This document shows positions 7,614 through 14,197 of a stretch of DNA of 24,608 nt, one piece after another. The DNA comes from Oscillospiraceae bacterium (GTDB lineage: Bacteria > Bacillota > Clostridia > Oscillospirales > Oscillospiraceae). A program made the position numbers and the translations under genes. The DNA lies in NCBI GenBank assembly GCA_029009035.1, contig JAQXJQ010000127.1:1-24608 (forward strand). Direction: 5' to 3'. Numbering within the stretch: the stretch's first letter is position 1; the number at the start of each line of letters is the position of its first letter. The notes under the pieces are model-generated. The model saw nothing but the letters and a program-made list of their open reading frames with translations, searched no databases and was not told where the DNA came from.

Positions 7614-8484
7614 CGGTCTTTCTCCTCTGTGATTTCATTTTTCTCCACCCACCGGAGAGGACGGCGCTCTGCACGGTGGGTATGCCTGTGTACAGGATAT
7701 TTTCCAGCAGACTCTGCCGGGGACCAAACTCCAACAGACAGAACGCCGAATGGATCAGTCGGACAGAGTGGGTCATGGTGGTTTCGATATACGCCTTCTC
7801 CTCCTCCGCCCTGCCCGCAAACCGGGCGCTCAGCGGATTGTAGCGGCCATGTTTGGCGTCATCCTTCAGGTCATCCCAGGCGTCCACGAGGTAGATCCAG
7901 CGCCCCAGATGATAGAGCAGCTGCGCAAGCGCCCTCCGGGTGGCGTCGTCTTCACTGCAGCCCTCTGCCGCTGCCGAAAGGATGCCGGCAAAGGTATCTG
8001 CCACCAGATCCATCCGAGGGGATCGTTCCTCTTCCAGCGCTCTGAGCCGGCTCATACGCTCACTGACCTGCCGGTCAAATCCCGGAAGGGCTGCCGCCGC
8101 CCGTTTGTATCCGCATTTCAGCAGGAAACGGAGCACCCTTGCAGGCAGGCCGGTCACGAAACCGTGGTCCGCGATGTCGTCTGACAGCTTGTACCACAGC
8201 AGGATCATGCTCTCATCCGCTGCGGCGTCCATCTGTTCACCGCACAGGCACACCCGGGCTTTGCGAAAGGGGTGGGCAGGACAGCGCCTGCAGGCCGTGT
8301 CGCTGCTGTTGGCACAGCTGTACCGCAGCAGCGCCAGCAGCGTGAAATCGTAATTCAAAGTAAATCTGGCCAAAACCCCATGCCGACGGCCCATGGTATG
8401 GCAAAGGCCGCAGTAGGCGCTTTTGTAGGCCTCCTGATCTTCCTTCGACAGCCGGTCAACGGCAGGTCTTACATATCCGAACAT
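7597..8484 (-). CDS. DUF5685 family protein with squalene/phytoene-synthase-like Asp motifs
   Basis: A 295-residue, largely helical protein of unknown function that I place in DUF5685 from its start (MFGYVRP), AYCGLCHTMGRRHG at 23-36 and GRYNPL near 213. It has cysteine pairs C25/C28 and C65/C68, plus HPFRKARVCLC at 71-81, which suggest a metal site. Two Asp-rich motifs stand out: LSDDIADHG at 100-108 and VDAWDDLKDDAKHGR at 200-214. They resemble the DDxxD and DxxxDAxxGR motifs of squalene/phytoene synthases. The isoprenoid-synthase fold is my inference and no enzymatic role is established. The ATG lies 3 nt after the cdaR stop; the ribosome site is weak, suggesting coupling. The 3' end overlaps the J-domain gene by 17 nt. 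Confidence 0.85.
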   Translation of the reverse strand: MFGYVRPAVDRLSKEDQEAYKSAYCGLCHTMGRRHGVLARFTLNYDFTLLALLRYSCANSSDTACRRCPAHPFRKARVCLCGEQMDAAADESMILLWYKLSDDIADHGFVTGLPARVLRFLLKCGYKRAAAALPGFDRQVSERMSRLRALEEERSPRMDLVADTFAGILSAAAEGCSEDDATRRALAQLLYHLGRWIYLVDAWDDLKDDAKHGRYNPLSARFAGRAEEEKAYIETTMTHSVRLIHSAFCLLEFGPRQSLLENILYTGIPTVQSAVLSGGWRKMKSQRRKTDERPL

Positions 8485-8487
8485 GGA

Positions 8488-9750
8488 TCACTTCTTTTTG
8501 CTCAACGCGACCACGACCTTGTGTTCGCTGCCGATGACACCCACCTCACCGGCGCTTCCTACACTGTCCAGATAGATCTTCACGGGCACTGTGTGCTGCC
8601 CTGCCACAAGGTTGACATCCTTCATGTCGGCCACCACACGGATGCTGTCTTCCGAGACATCGCTCAACATGGCAGCGCTTCCCCGCACTTCCACAGGCAG
8701 GACCTGTGTTACGAGCTGGGCCTTCCAGCCATCGGGAAGGTTGATGCAGCTGATGTCGGTGGCGTAGAGCGTCTTGGTTACCAGATGGGGCAGCGTGAAC
8801 TTGATGGTCACCTCCGTGATGCCGCTGATGTTGCGCAGCTCGTCCGCCAGCGGGACCGCAAAGGTCAGCTCGTCCCCATCGTTGACAGTGGCCAGATTGA
8901 TGGTGGCCAACGTGATGGAGCCGTCCGTGATGGCCGCAACAGCATCCTTGGTACCGGCCACGGTGATGCGGTCATTGGTCATGGTGTAGCGCACGGTGTC
9001 TTCACTGACGCCGCCGCCGGGGATAAACTTCAGATCCAGTTCGATCTCCGCGGTGGCCCAGATGGGATAGGTCACATAGATGCTCTCCTCAGAGCAGGTG
9101 ACATCCAGATCTTCAAGAGGCTCGCCGCTGACGCCGATCAGCTGATAGGAGAACTCGCCGCTGACGTCGTGGTCCAGCCCTTCACCGCCAACGGACACCA
9201 GCACATGATCCACCTGGTTGACCATGCCGGCCTGACCGCTGATGGTGAGCTTCTTGGGGGCGAAAATGAACTCATCGCTCCCGCCGGGGAGATAGCCCTC
9301 GGCGGCGGTGCCCACGAACTGACCGCGAATATCGACTTCGCGGGTGACAAAGCGGGCCACGGTAAAGGTGACATTGCCCGTATAACCGCTGACAAATTCC
9401 ACGTCGTTCTGGCTGACGCCGGAAGGAAGGGTCGCGGTGTAGGCCAGACGATATTCGGAGGCCTCGGTGATCTGGGAGACATTGACAACCAACGATACAG
9501 TGCTGTCGGTCAGTTTTGCCAGCACCGTGGGTGTGGCTCTCACTTCGACGGTGGCGGTGGGAATGCTGCCTACGATCATCAGATTGCGCTCCTCCAGAAC
9601 ATCCACGCCGGTGAAGGTCACAGGGATATTCTTGATGGTCTTGGTGCTCTCGTTTCCGTCCAGAGAGGTGACATAGAACCAAAGGACAATGGCCAGCAGT
9701 ACGGAGACCACCATGTAGAGGATCTTACTGTCGAGGATCTTTTTTCTCAT
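8488..9750 (-). CDS. cdaR: YbbR-domain protein CdaR, regulator of diadenylate cyclase
   Basis: A 420-residue membrane-anchored protein with one N-terminal transmembrane helix (about 9-28, YMVVSVLLAIVLWFYVTSL). It is followed by an extracytoplasmic region built of repeated YbbR domains: IPVTFTGVDVLEERNL near the start, then repeats beginning near VDIRGQFVGTA, AEIELDLKFI and LPVEVRGSA. CdaR binds CdaA across the membrane and modulates c-di-AMP synthesis. The start is the ATG at 9748-9750, which has GGAGG about 9 nt upstream; an upstream alternative adds an arginine-rich peptide. It overlaps cdaA by 26 nt, matching the conserved cdaA-cdaR pairing. glmM, the usual third gene, is absent here. Confidence 0.93.
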   Translation of the reverse strand: MRKKILDSKILYMVVSVLLAIVLWFYVTSLDGNESTKTIKNIPVTFTGVDVLEERNLMIVGSIPTATVEVRATPTVLAKLTDSTVSLVVNVSQITEASEYRLAYTATLPSGVSQNDVEFVSGYTGNVTFTVARFVTREVDIRGQFVGTAAEGYLPGGSDEFIFAPKKLTISGQAGMVNQVDHVLVSVGGEGLDHDVSGEFSYQLIGVSGEPLEDLDVTCSEESIYVTYPIWATAEIELDLKFIPGGGVSEDTVRYTMTNDRITVAGTKDAVAAITDGSITLATINLATVNDGDELTFAVPLADELRNISGITEVTIKFTLPHLVTKTLYATDISCINLPDGWKAQLVTQVLPVEVRGSAAMLSDVSEDSIRVVADMKDVNLVAGQHTVPVKIYLDSVGSAGEVGVIGSEHKVVVALSKKK

Positions 9751-10624
9751 TGGTCTTCTCCTCCCTCTTGCCCTTAAGTACATTGGTGATCCGCGCCGCA
9801 GCGGTGGTCTTCTTCTCCTCCTGGTCGGGCATCAGCTCGCTGCGCAGCAGCCGGTCCAGGGTTTCGGGAGCCAGGTGGCGCTTGAGCATTCCGTTGATGG
9901 CCACAGAGATGGAACCGGTCTCCTCGGAGACGATGGCCACCACCGCATCGGAGTTCTCGCTGATGCCGATGCCGGCGCGATGACGCATACCCAGACTGCG
10001 GCTGAGGTTGGTGTTGCCGGACAGGGGGAGCATACAGCCCGCGCCCACGATGCGGCCGTTGCGCACCACCACAGCGCCGTCATGCAGAGGGGCCTTGTTC
10101 CAGAACAGATTGCGGATCAGCTCGGCAGAAACGCCGGCGTCCAGAGCGGTACCGGTTTTCAGCACATCATCCAGCAGGGTCTTGCGCTCAAACACGATCA
10201 ACGCGCCCACCTTGTCCCGGGAAAGGACTCCGTAGGCTTCCACGGTTTCGGAAATGGCATTCTCCAGTTCATCATGGGGCGCTTCGCTGACGAACAGCTC
10301 CTTGATCTTGCCGCTGCCCATCTGCTCCAGAAAGCGGCGGATCTCCGGCTGAAAAATGATGATCAGCGACAACAGACCAAGCTCCACTGCATTGTTCAGC
10401 AGGAAGCTGACCACCCGCAGCTTCAGCAGGTTGGCTACGATCACCGCAATGATGATAATGATAATGGCCTTGGCGACCTGTCCGGACCGGCCCTTGCGGA
10501 TAAAGCGGAACAGCTGATAGATCCCAAAAGCGACCAGAAGTATATCAATAATGTCAGATATGCCGATCAGCTTTGCAGTTTCCCACAGCCAAAATCTGTT
10601 CAGCAGTTCCTCAACGCTTCGCAT
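9725..10624 (-). CDS. cdaA: Membrane diadenylate cyclase CdaA
   Basis: A 299-residue enzyme that condenses two ATP into cyclic di-AMP. Three N-terminal membrane helices lie at about 22-41, 52-68 and 74-92, followed by the DAC domain. The catalytic motifs are LHDGAVVV (DGA at 182-184) and LGMRHRAGIG (RHR at 214-216). The position before RHR is Met where Thr is usual (GTRHRAA). I start at the ATG 10622-10624 (MRSVEELLNRFW, the family start). The 31-residue longer reading from 10717 would lie on top of the promoter. The ribosome site is unremarkable (GGGGTG 8 nt away, AGGAG further off). First gene of a long operon, with cdaR following. Confidence 0.95.
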   Translation of the reverse strand: MRSVEELLNRFWLWETAKLIGISDIIDILLVAFGIYQLFRFIRKGRSGQVAKAIIIIIIAVIVANLLKLRVVSFLLNNAVELGLLSLIIIFQPEIRRFLEQMGSGKIKELFVSEAPHDELENAISETVEAYGVLSRDKVGALIVFERKTLLDDVLKTGTALDAGVSAELIRNLFWNKAPLHDGAVVVRNGRIVGAGCMLPLSGNTNLSRSLGMRHRAGIGISENSDAVVAIVSEETGSISVAINGMLKRHLAPETLDRLLRSELMPDQEEKKTTAAARITNVLKGKREEKTNEKKDPRQ

Positions 10625-10656
10625 ACCGCCAACACCCCGTTCTCCTGTTAGTAAAT

Positions 10657-10668
10657 GTGCATATGCAC
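10657..10668. promoter_or_regulatory. 12-bp perfect palindrome in the cdaA leader
   Basis: The sequence GTGCATATGCAC is a perfect inverted repeat. It lies about 14-25 nt downstream of the predicted transcription start and 33 nt before the cdaA start codon. Position and symmetry fit a repressor operator, but no known operator consensus was recognised. Confidence 0.35.
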
Positions 10669-10688
10669 CCAATATGCCTATTTTATTC

Positions 10689-10717
10689 ATTATACCACAT
10701 TCGCCGTCGAACAGCAA
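10689..10717 (-). promoter_or_regulatory. Predicted sigma-A promoter of the cdaA operon
   Basis: Minus-strand reading gives a perfect -10 TATAAT at 10694-10689 preceded by TGG, an extended -10. A weak -35 TTGCTG at 10717-10712 lies exactly 17 nt away. A start near 10682 would give a leader of about 58 nt before cdaA. It lies just after the hairpin ending the preceding gene, as expected for a new transcription unit. Confidence 0.7.
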
Positions 10718-10746
10718 GCAAATGGGCCCGGAATTTATAAAAATTC

Positions 10747-10785
10747 AAAAATATTTTGGGAGAGCGCCGGCTACTGCGCTCTCCC
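10747..10785 (-). terminator. Hairpin overlapping the cysteine desulfurase stop codon, probable terminator
   Basis: Arms 10758-10767 and 10776-10785 form a perfect 10-bp stem (GGGAGAGCGC with its complement) around an 8-nt loop. On the minus strand the stem is followed by AAAATATTTTTG, so the U-run begins a few bases late. The TAG stop at 10773-10771 lies in the loop. Position between two units supports termination; the displaced U-run lowers confidence. Confidence 0.5.
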
Positions 10786-11898
10786 CTTTTCCACGATCGC
10801 GCGAAGGGCATTGGCTGCGTATTTCACTTGTTCCGGCTTGTTGAAAGCGGAAAAACTGATTCGCACCGTTCCGGTCTCCATTGTCCCCGCGGTCCGGTGC
10901 GCCATTGGGGCGCAATGAAGCCCGGCGCGCACCGCGATCCCCCGTTTCGCCAGCTCCTGTGCCACCAGTTCGACATCCATCCCCTCCGCCAGGAACGATA
11001 CCACACCGCTCTGATGAGCGCCGGAGAAAACACGGATACGGGGGATCCTGCTGATCTGCCGCACCAATTCCTGCCGCAGGGCACATTCGTGCCGCAAAAT
11101 ACGCATTTCGCCTTTCTGACGGACAAATTCCATCCCCGCCAGAAGCCCCGCCGCGCCGCATACATTCTGCGTCCCCGCCTCCACACGGTCGGGGAGGAAA
11201 TCCGGCATATCCTGCGAGATGGATGAACTGCCCGTGCCGCCGAAAATCAGCGGCTCCGGCTGAACGCCGCACAGCAGCAGTCCGGTGCCCTGGGGTCCAT
11301 AGAGTCCTTTGTGTCCCGGCATCGCAATGAAGGCAGCCCCCCAGTTCTTCAGGGAGATGGGCAGTGTTCCCGCCGACTGGGATGCGTCAACGATCAGGGG
11401 TTTTCCCCGCCGGCGGCATAGCTGCGATATCTCCTCCACCGGAAGGATAAATCCGAACACATTGGATACATGGTTGCAGATCACCGTATCCACCTCATCT
11501 GTCATCGCCTGCTCAAAGGCGCTGACCGCGGCGTCATATTCAAAAAGCCCGAATCGGGCCACTTTGAGGCGTACATTGGGAACGGAAGCCAGCACACGGG
11601 TGACGGCATTGTGCTCATACCCGGATATCAGTGCGCAGCTGCCGGGTTTGACCAAGGTGCGTATGGCGATATTGAGGCCGTGTGTGGCGTTGCCGGTCAG
11701 CACCACCTGTTCGGGAGTATCCGCGTCAAAAAGTGCTGCGGCCAGTTCACGGCATCGGTGGAGCAGCTCGCCGGAGCGCATACTGGCCGGATAACCTCCT
11801 CGTCCCGGACTGGCGCATTGTGTGACCGCCGCTGCCATCGCTTTTGCCACATCGGGGGGCTTTTCAAGCGTGGTTGCCGCACTATCAAGGTAGATCAT
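10771..11898 (-). CDS. Class V aminotransferase, cysteine desulfurase family (DUF3343-associated)
   Basis: A 375-residue PLP enzyme expected to take sulfur (or selenium) from cysteine (or selenocysteine). It begins MIYLDSAATTLEKP. It has the NifS/SufS-type EHNAV at 95-99, DASQSAG at 171-177, the PLP-binding MPGHKGLYGPQGTG with Lys197, and the catalytic Cys329 in RAGLHCAPMAHR. The short active-site loop resembles the SufS/CsdA type and the TIGR01977-like subfamily often found beside DUF3343 and selenium-dependent molybdenum hydroxylase genes. GAGG lies just before the ATG, inside the DUF3343 gene, which it overlaps by 14 nt. That tight coupling suggests the DUF3343 protein accepts its persulfide or selenium. 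Exact substrate is not shown by sequence. Confidence 0.9.
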   Translation of the reverse strand: MIYLDSAATTLEKPPDVAKAMAAAVTQCASPGRGGYPASMRSGELLHRCRELAAALFDADTPEQVVLTGNATHGLNIAIRTLVKPGSCALISGYEHNAVTRVLASVPNVRLKVARFGLFEYDAAVSAFEQAMTDEVDTVICNHVSNVFGFILPVEEISQLCRRRGKPLIVDASQSAGTLPISLKNWGAAFIAMPGHKGLYGPQGTGLLLCGVQPEPLIFGGTGSSSISQDMPDFLPDRVEAGTQNVCGAAGLLAGMEFVRQKGEMRILRHECALRQELVRQISRIPRIRVFSGAHQSGVVSFLAEGMDVELVAQELAKRGIAVRAGLHCAPMAHRTAGTMETGTVRISFSAFNKPEQVKYAANALRAIVEKGRAQ

Positions 11899-12145
11899 CT
11901 GAGACCTCGCTGAACAGGCTGCCGTTCTGAATATAGATCCGCTCCGGAGTGAGTCCCCTTTGATGGAGCAGTTTCAGTGTATTGCTCAGCTGATGCTCGG
12001 CCACCCGGACACAATACCCGCAGCCCTCCGGTGACAGATTGCGGGGCGTTCTCATAAGCTGACCGCTGATCCCCGCCCGCACCAGAGCCTGAAGGACACG
12101 CTGTGCATGAGTCAAAGACCGACACAGGATCAGATAGAAGGTCAT
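11885..12145 (-). CDS. DUF3343 protein, putative Se/S carrier
   Basis: An 86-residue protein starting MTFYLILCRSLTHAQRVLQAL, with the conserved GCGYCVRV (Cys42 and Cys45) and an end of the form ERIYIQNGSLF. This fits the DUF3343 family, annotated as putative Se/S carrier-like. The cysteine pair would carry a persulfide or selenopersulfide. The start is the ATG at 12143-12145, supported by the very strong AGGAGGAGGG at 12153-12162. A longer reading from 12184 would run through the hairpin of the terminator. It overlaps the desulfurase start by 14 nt. Confidence 0.85.
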   Translation of the reverse strand: MTFYLILCRSLTHAQRVLQALVRAGISGQLMRTPRNLSPEGCGYCVRVAEHQLSNTLKLLHQRGLTPERIYIQNGSLFSEVSDDLP

Positions 12146-12165
12146 GCGTTTACCCTCCTCCTGCA

Positions 12166-12211
12166 AAATAGTACCCCCGCCCATGACATTCTATGTCCCG
12201 GGCGGGGGTAC
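12166..12211 (-). terminator. Intrinsic terminator after ispF (possible attenuator before the DUF3343 gene)
   Basis: Arms 12171-12182 and 12200-12211 form a perfect 12-bp GC-rich stem (GTACCCCCGCCC with its complement). An inner 5-bp stem, 12185-12189 with 12193-12197, closes a 3-nt loop. On the minus strand the stem is followed by TATTTTGC, a short U-run. It begins 12 nt after the ispF stop and its base lies 25 nt before the DUF3343 start codon. Confidence 0.75.
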
Positions 12212-12223
12212 GGTTCGGTATGA

Positions 12224-12694
12224 TCATTCTTCCAGCAGTGCCACCGCATGGGCCGCCATGCCCTCTTCCCTACCGGTGAAGCCCAGCGCTTCCTCCGTGG
12301 TGGCTTTGACATTGACCCGTTCGGGCGGAACACCCATGACGCGGGCCAGGTTTTCCCGCATCACGGGAATGTAGGGCGCCAGCTTTGGGCGCTGAGCCAA
12401 AATGGTGGCGTCCACATTTCCCACAGAAAAACCACGGTTTTTCAGCATCTCCATCACCCGCTCCAGAAGCAGCAGGCTGGATATCCCCTCGTAAGCGGGG
12501 TCCGTATCGGGAAACGCGTGGCCGATATCCCAAAGCCCGGCAGCACCCAGCAGCGCATCCATAACGGCGTGAGTCAGAACATCTGCATCAGAGTGGCCCA
12601 GAAGTCCCTTGCTGTGGGGGATCTCAACCCCTCCGAGAATGAGCTTCCTGTCCTCGGTCAGACGGTGCACATCATATCCATGGCCGATCCGCAT
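12224..12694 (-). CDS. ispF: 2-C-methyl-D-erythritol 2,4-cyclodiphosphate synthase
   Basis: A 156-residue MEP-pathway enzyme that cyclises CDP-methylerythritol 2-phosphate with release of CMP; it works as a trimer. Metal ligands are seen in MRIGHGYDVHRL (Asp8, His10) and in HSKGLLGHSDADVLTHAVMDALLGA (His42 by the family pattern). The remaining signatures are WDIGHAFPDTDPAYEGISS, the subunit-interface region DATILAQRPKLAPY, and TTEEALGFTGREEGMAAHAV at the end. It lies 3 nt after ispD with GGAGGTG inside the ispD tail. ispDF are adjacent but not fused, unlike in some bacteria. Confidence 0.97.
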   Translation of the reverse strand: MRIGHGYDVHRLTEDRKLILGGVEIPHSKGLLGHSDADVLTHAVMDALLGAAGLWDIGHAFPDTDPAYEGISSLLLLERVMEMLKNRGFSVGNVDATILAQRPKLAPYIPVMRENLARVMGVPPERVNVKATTEEALGFTGREEGMAAHAVALLEE

Positions 12695-12697
12695 GGG

Positions 12698-13408
12698 TCA
12701 CACCTCCATCAAAATCGCTTCCGCCAGCCTGATGTCATCAGGGGTGGTAAGCTTGATATTGCGCTCGTCACCGGGGGTCAGGGCGACCTTCATGCCCATT
12801 CTTTCCACCGCAGAACAATCATCGGTGACATCGGCACCGTCATCCACCGCTTTTTGCAGCGCCGCGCGAAGCAGCGAGGCGTCAAACACCTGGGGCGTCT
12901 GCACGCAGAACAGGGTGGATCGGTCGGGAGTGGACTCCACCACACCGTTCCGGGCCACTTTGATGGTGTCCTTTACGGGGATGGCAGGTGCCGCGGCTCC
13001 CGCTGCGGCGGCCTTTTCGATGACGGCGCGGATGACCTGCTCGCTGACAAAGGGACGTGCCCCATCATGTACGGCGATGAGGGGGGTGTCTCCCCTGACC
13101 TCAAGGGCACCGATCCGGGAAGACTCCGCACGGGTGGATCCACCGCAGACCACCTTGGTCACCTTCTGCAGGTCAAAGACTTTGCAGAGGCCGGCGATCT
13201 CGGAGATCAGATCGTCCCGGGTCACAACCACCACCTCGGCCACCTCGGGGACGGACTCAAACGCCTTCAGGGTGTGTACGATGACAGGCAGGTCCCCCAC
13301 CTGCATCATGATTTTGTCCTGCCCCATGCGCGCGGAGGAGCCGGCTGCGACTACCACAACAGAGCACACAGGGGCGGCTTTCTTTGCCTTGCGCCGAAAC
13401 AATCCCAT
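12698..13408 (-). CDS. ispD: 2-C-methyl-D-erythritol 4-phosphate cytidylyltransferase
   Basis: A 236-residue nucleotidyltransferase of the MEP isoprenoid pathway. It couples CTP with methylerythritol 4-phosphate. The CTP-binding AAGSSARMGQDK lies at 21-32, followed by LPVIVHTLKAFE, GGSTRAESSRIG, LIAVHDGARPFV, IPVKDTIKVA, FCVQTPQVFDASLL and TDDCSAVERMG. The first 15 residues (MGLFRRKAKKAAPVC) are a basic extension before the Rossmann-like core. AAGGAG lies about 9 nt before the ATG. It precedes ispF directly and follows the FAH-family gene by 36 nt. Confidence 0.96.
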   Translation of the reverse strand: MGLFRRKAKKAAPVCSVVVVAAGSSARMGQDKIMMQVGDLPVIVHTLKAFESVPEVAEVVVVTRDDLISEIAGLCKVFDLQKVTKVVCGGSTRAESSRIGALEVRGDTPLIAVHDGARPFVSEQVIRAVIEKAAAAGAAAPAIPVKDTIKVARNGVVESTPDRSTLFCVQTPQVFDASLLRAALQKAVDDGADVTDDCSAVERMGMKVALTPGDERNIKLTTPDDIRLAEAILMEV

Positions 13409-13444
13409 CTCGTTACACTCCTTTTCCGGAAATTGACCAACTGC

Positions 13445-14197
13445 TCAGATGATCTGGTTTTTCAGAACGCCGATGCCTTCGATCTCTACTTCGACCGCGT
13501 CGCCGGGGACCATGGGGCCGATGCCGGCGGGGGTGCCGGTGGCGATGACGTCGCCGGGCTCCAGCGTCATGGCGGCGGTGATGAATTCGATCAGCTGGGG
13601 AACGGCGGTAATGAAATCGGCGGTATTCCCCTGCTGCACGGTCTTGCCGTTCAACCGGGTGGTCAGAGCCAGCGCGCCGGGATCCAGCTCGCTCACCACC
13701 CAGGGACCGACAGGGCAAAATCCGTCCATGGACTTGCCGCGGCTCCACTGGCCGTCATGCTGTTGGATATCGCGGGCGGTGACATCGTTCAGGCAGGTGT
13801 AACCCAGCACATAATCTGCAAAGTCTTTTGCCTTTACATCCTTTGCCCTGCGCTTGACGACCACGGCAAGTTCGCCTTCGTAATCCAGTCTGCTCACAAA
13901 GCCGGGAGCATGGACGGCGCCTTCGGGGGCATTGATGGTATTGGGCGCTTTGATGAAAAGCACAGGGAACCCCGGGGCTTCGCCGCCCATCTCGCGGGCG
14001 TGCTCCGCATAGTTCTTGCCCACGCAGACCACTTTGGTGGCGTCGCAGGGAGCGAGCAGCTTACAGGAGGAGAGCTCATAGCTGCCTCCGTCATACTCCA
14101 GCGTTTTGTAGGGGTCCCCTTTCAAGGTGTGAACGCTATCCTCCTTGACCACACCCCAGCAGGGCTGTCCGTTTCGTTCGATCTTCACATATTTCAT
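13445..14197 (-). CDS. Fumarylacetoacetate hydrolase family protein
   Basis: A 250-residue FAH-superfamily protein acting on C-C bonds of acylpyruvate or oxaloacetate-like substrates, or as a hydratase/decarboxylase. The metal-binding acids are in DYEGELAVVV (Glu107, Glu109) and LNDVTARD (Asp138). Other family features are CVGKNYAEHAREM, PVLFIKAPNT, WSRGKSMDGFCPVGPWVV and GDVIATGTPAGIGPM. The short N-terminal part and overall length match the FAHD1/YcgM-like group rather than tyrosine catabolism enzymes. Its ATG overlaps the engB stop (ATGA) with GGAGG 7 nt upstream. The metabolic role here is unknown, though oxaloacetate tautomerase/decarboxylase activity is known in relatives. Confidence 0.92.
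   Translation of the reverse strand: MKYVKIERNGQPCWGVVKEDSVHTLKGDPYKTLEYDGGSYELSSCKLLAPCDATKVVCVGKNYAEHAREMGGEAPGFPVLFIKAPNTINAPEGAVHAPGFVSRLDYEGELAVVVKRRAKDVKAKDFADYVLGYTCLNDVTARDIQQHDGQWSRGKSMDGFCPVGPWVVSELDPGALALTTRLNGKTVQQGNTADFITAVPQLIEFITAAMTLEPGDVIATGTPAGIGPMVPGDAVEVEIEGIGVLKNQII

Noticed and set aside
10625..10717. 31-residue N-terminal extension of CdaA from a TTG at 10717
   Set aside because: The TTG is the -35 hexamer of the predicted promoter and the extension overlaps the -10 and palindrome.
12146..12184. 13-residue N-terminal extension of the DUF3343 protein
   Set aside because: The extension would translate through the terminator hairpin arm and the ribosome binding site of the ATG at 12145.
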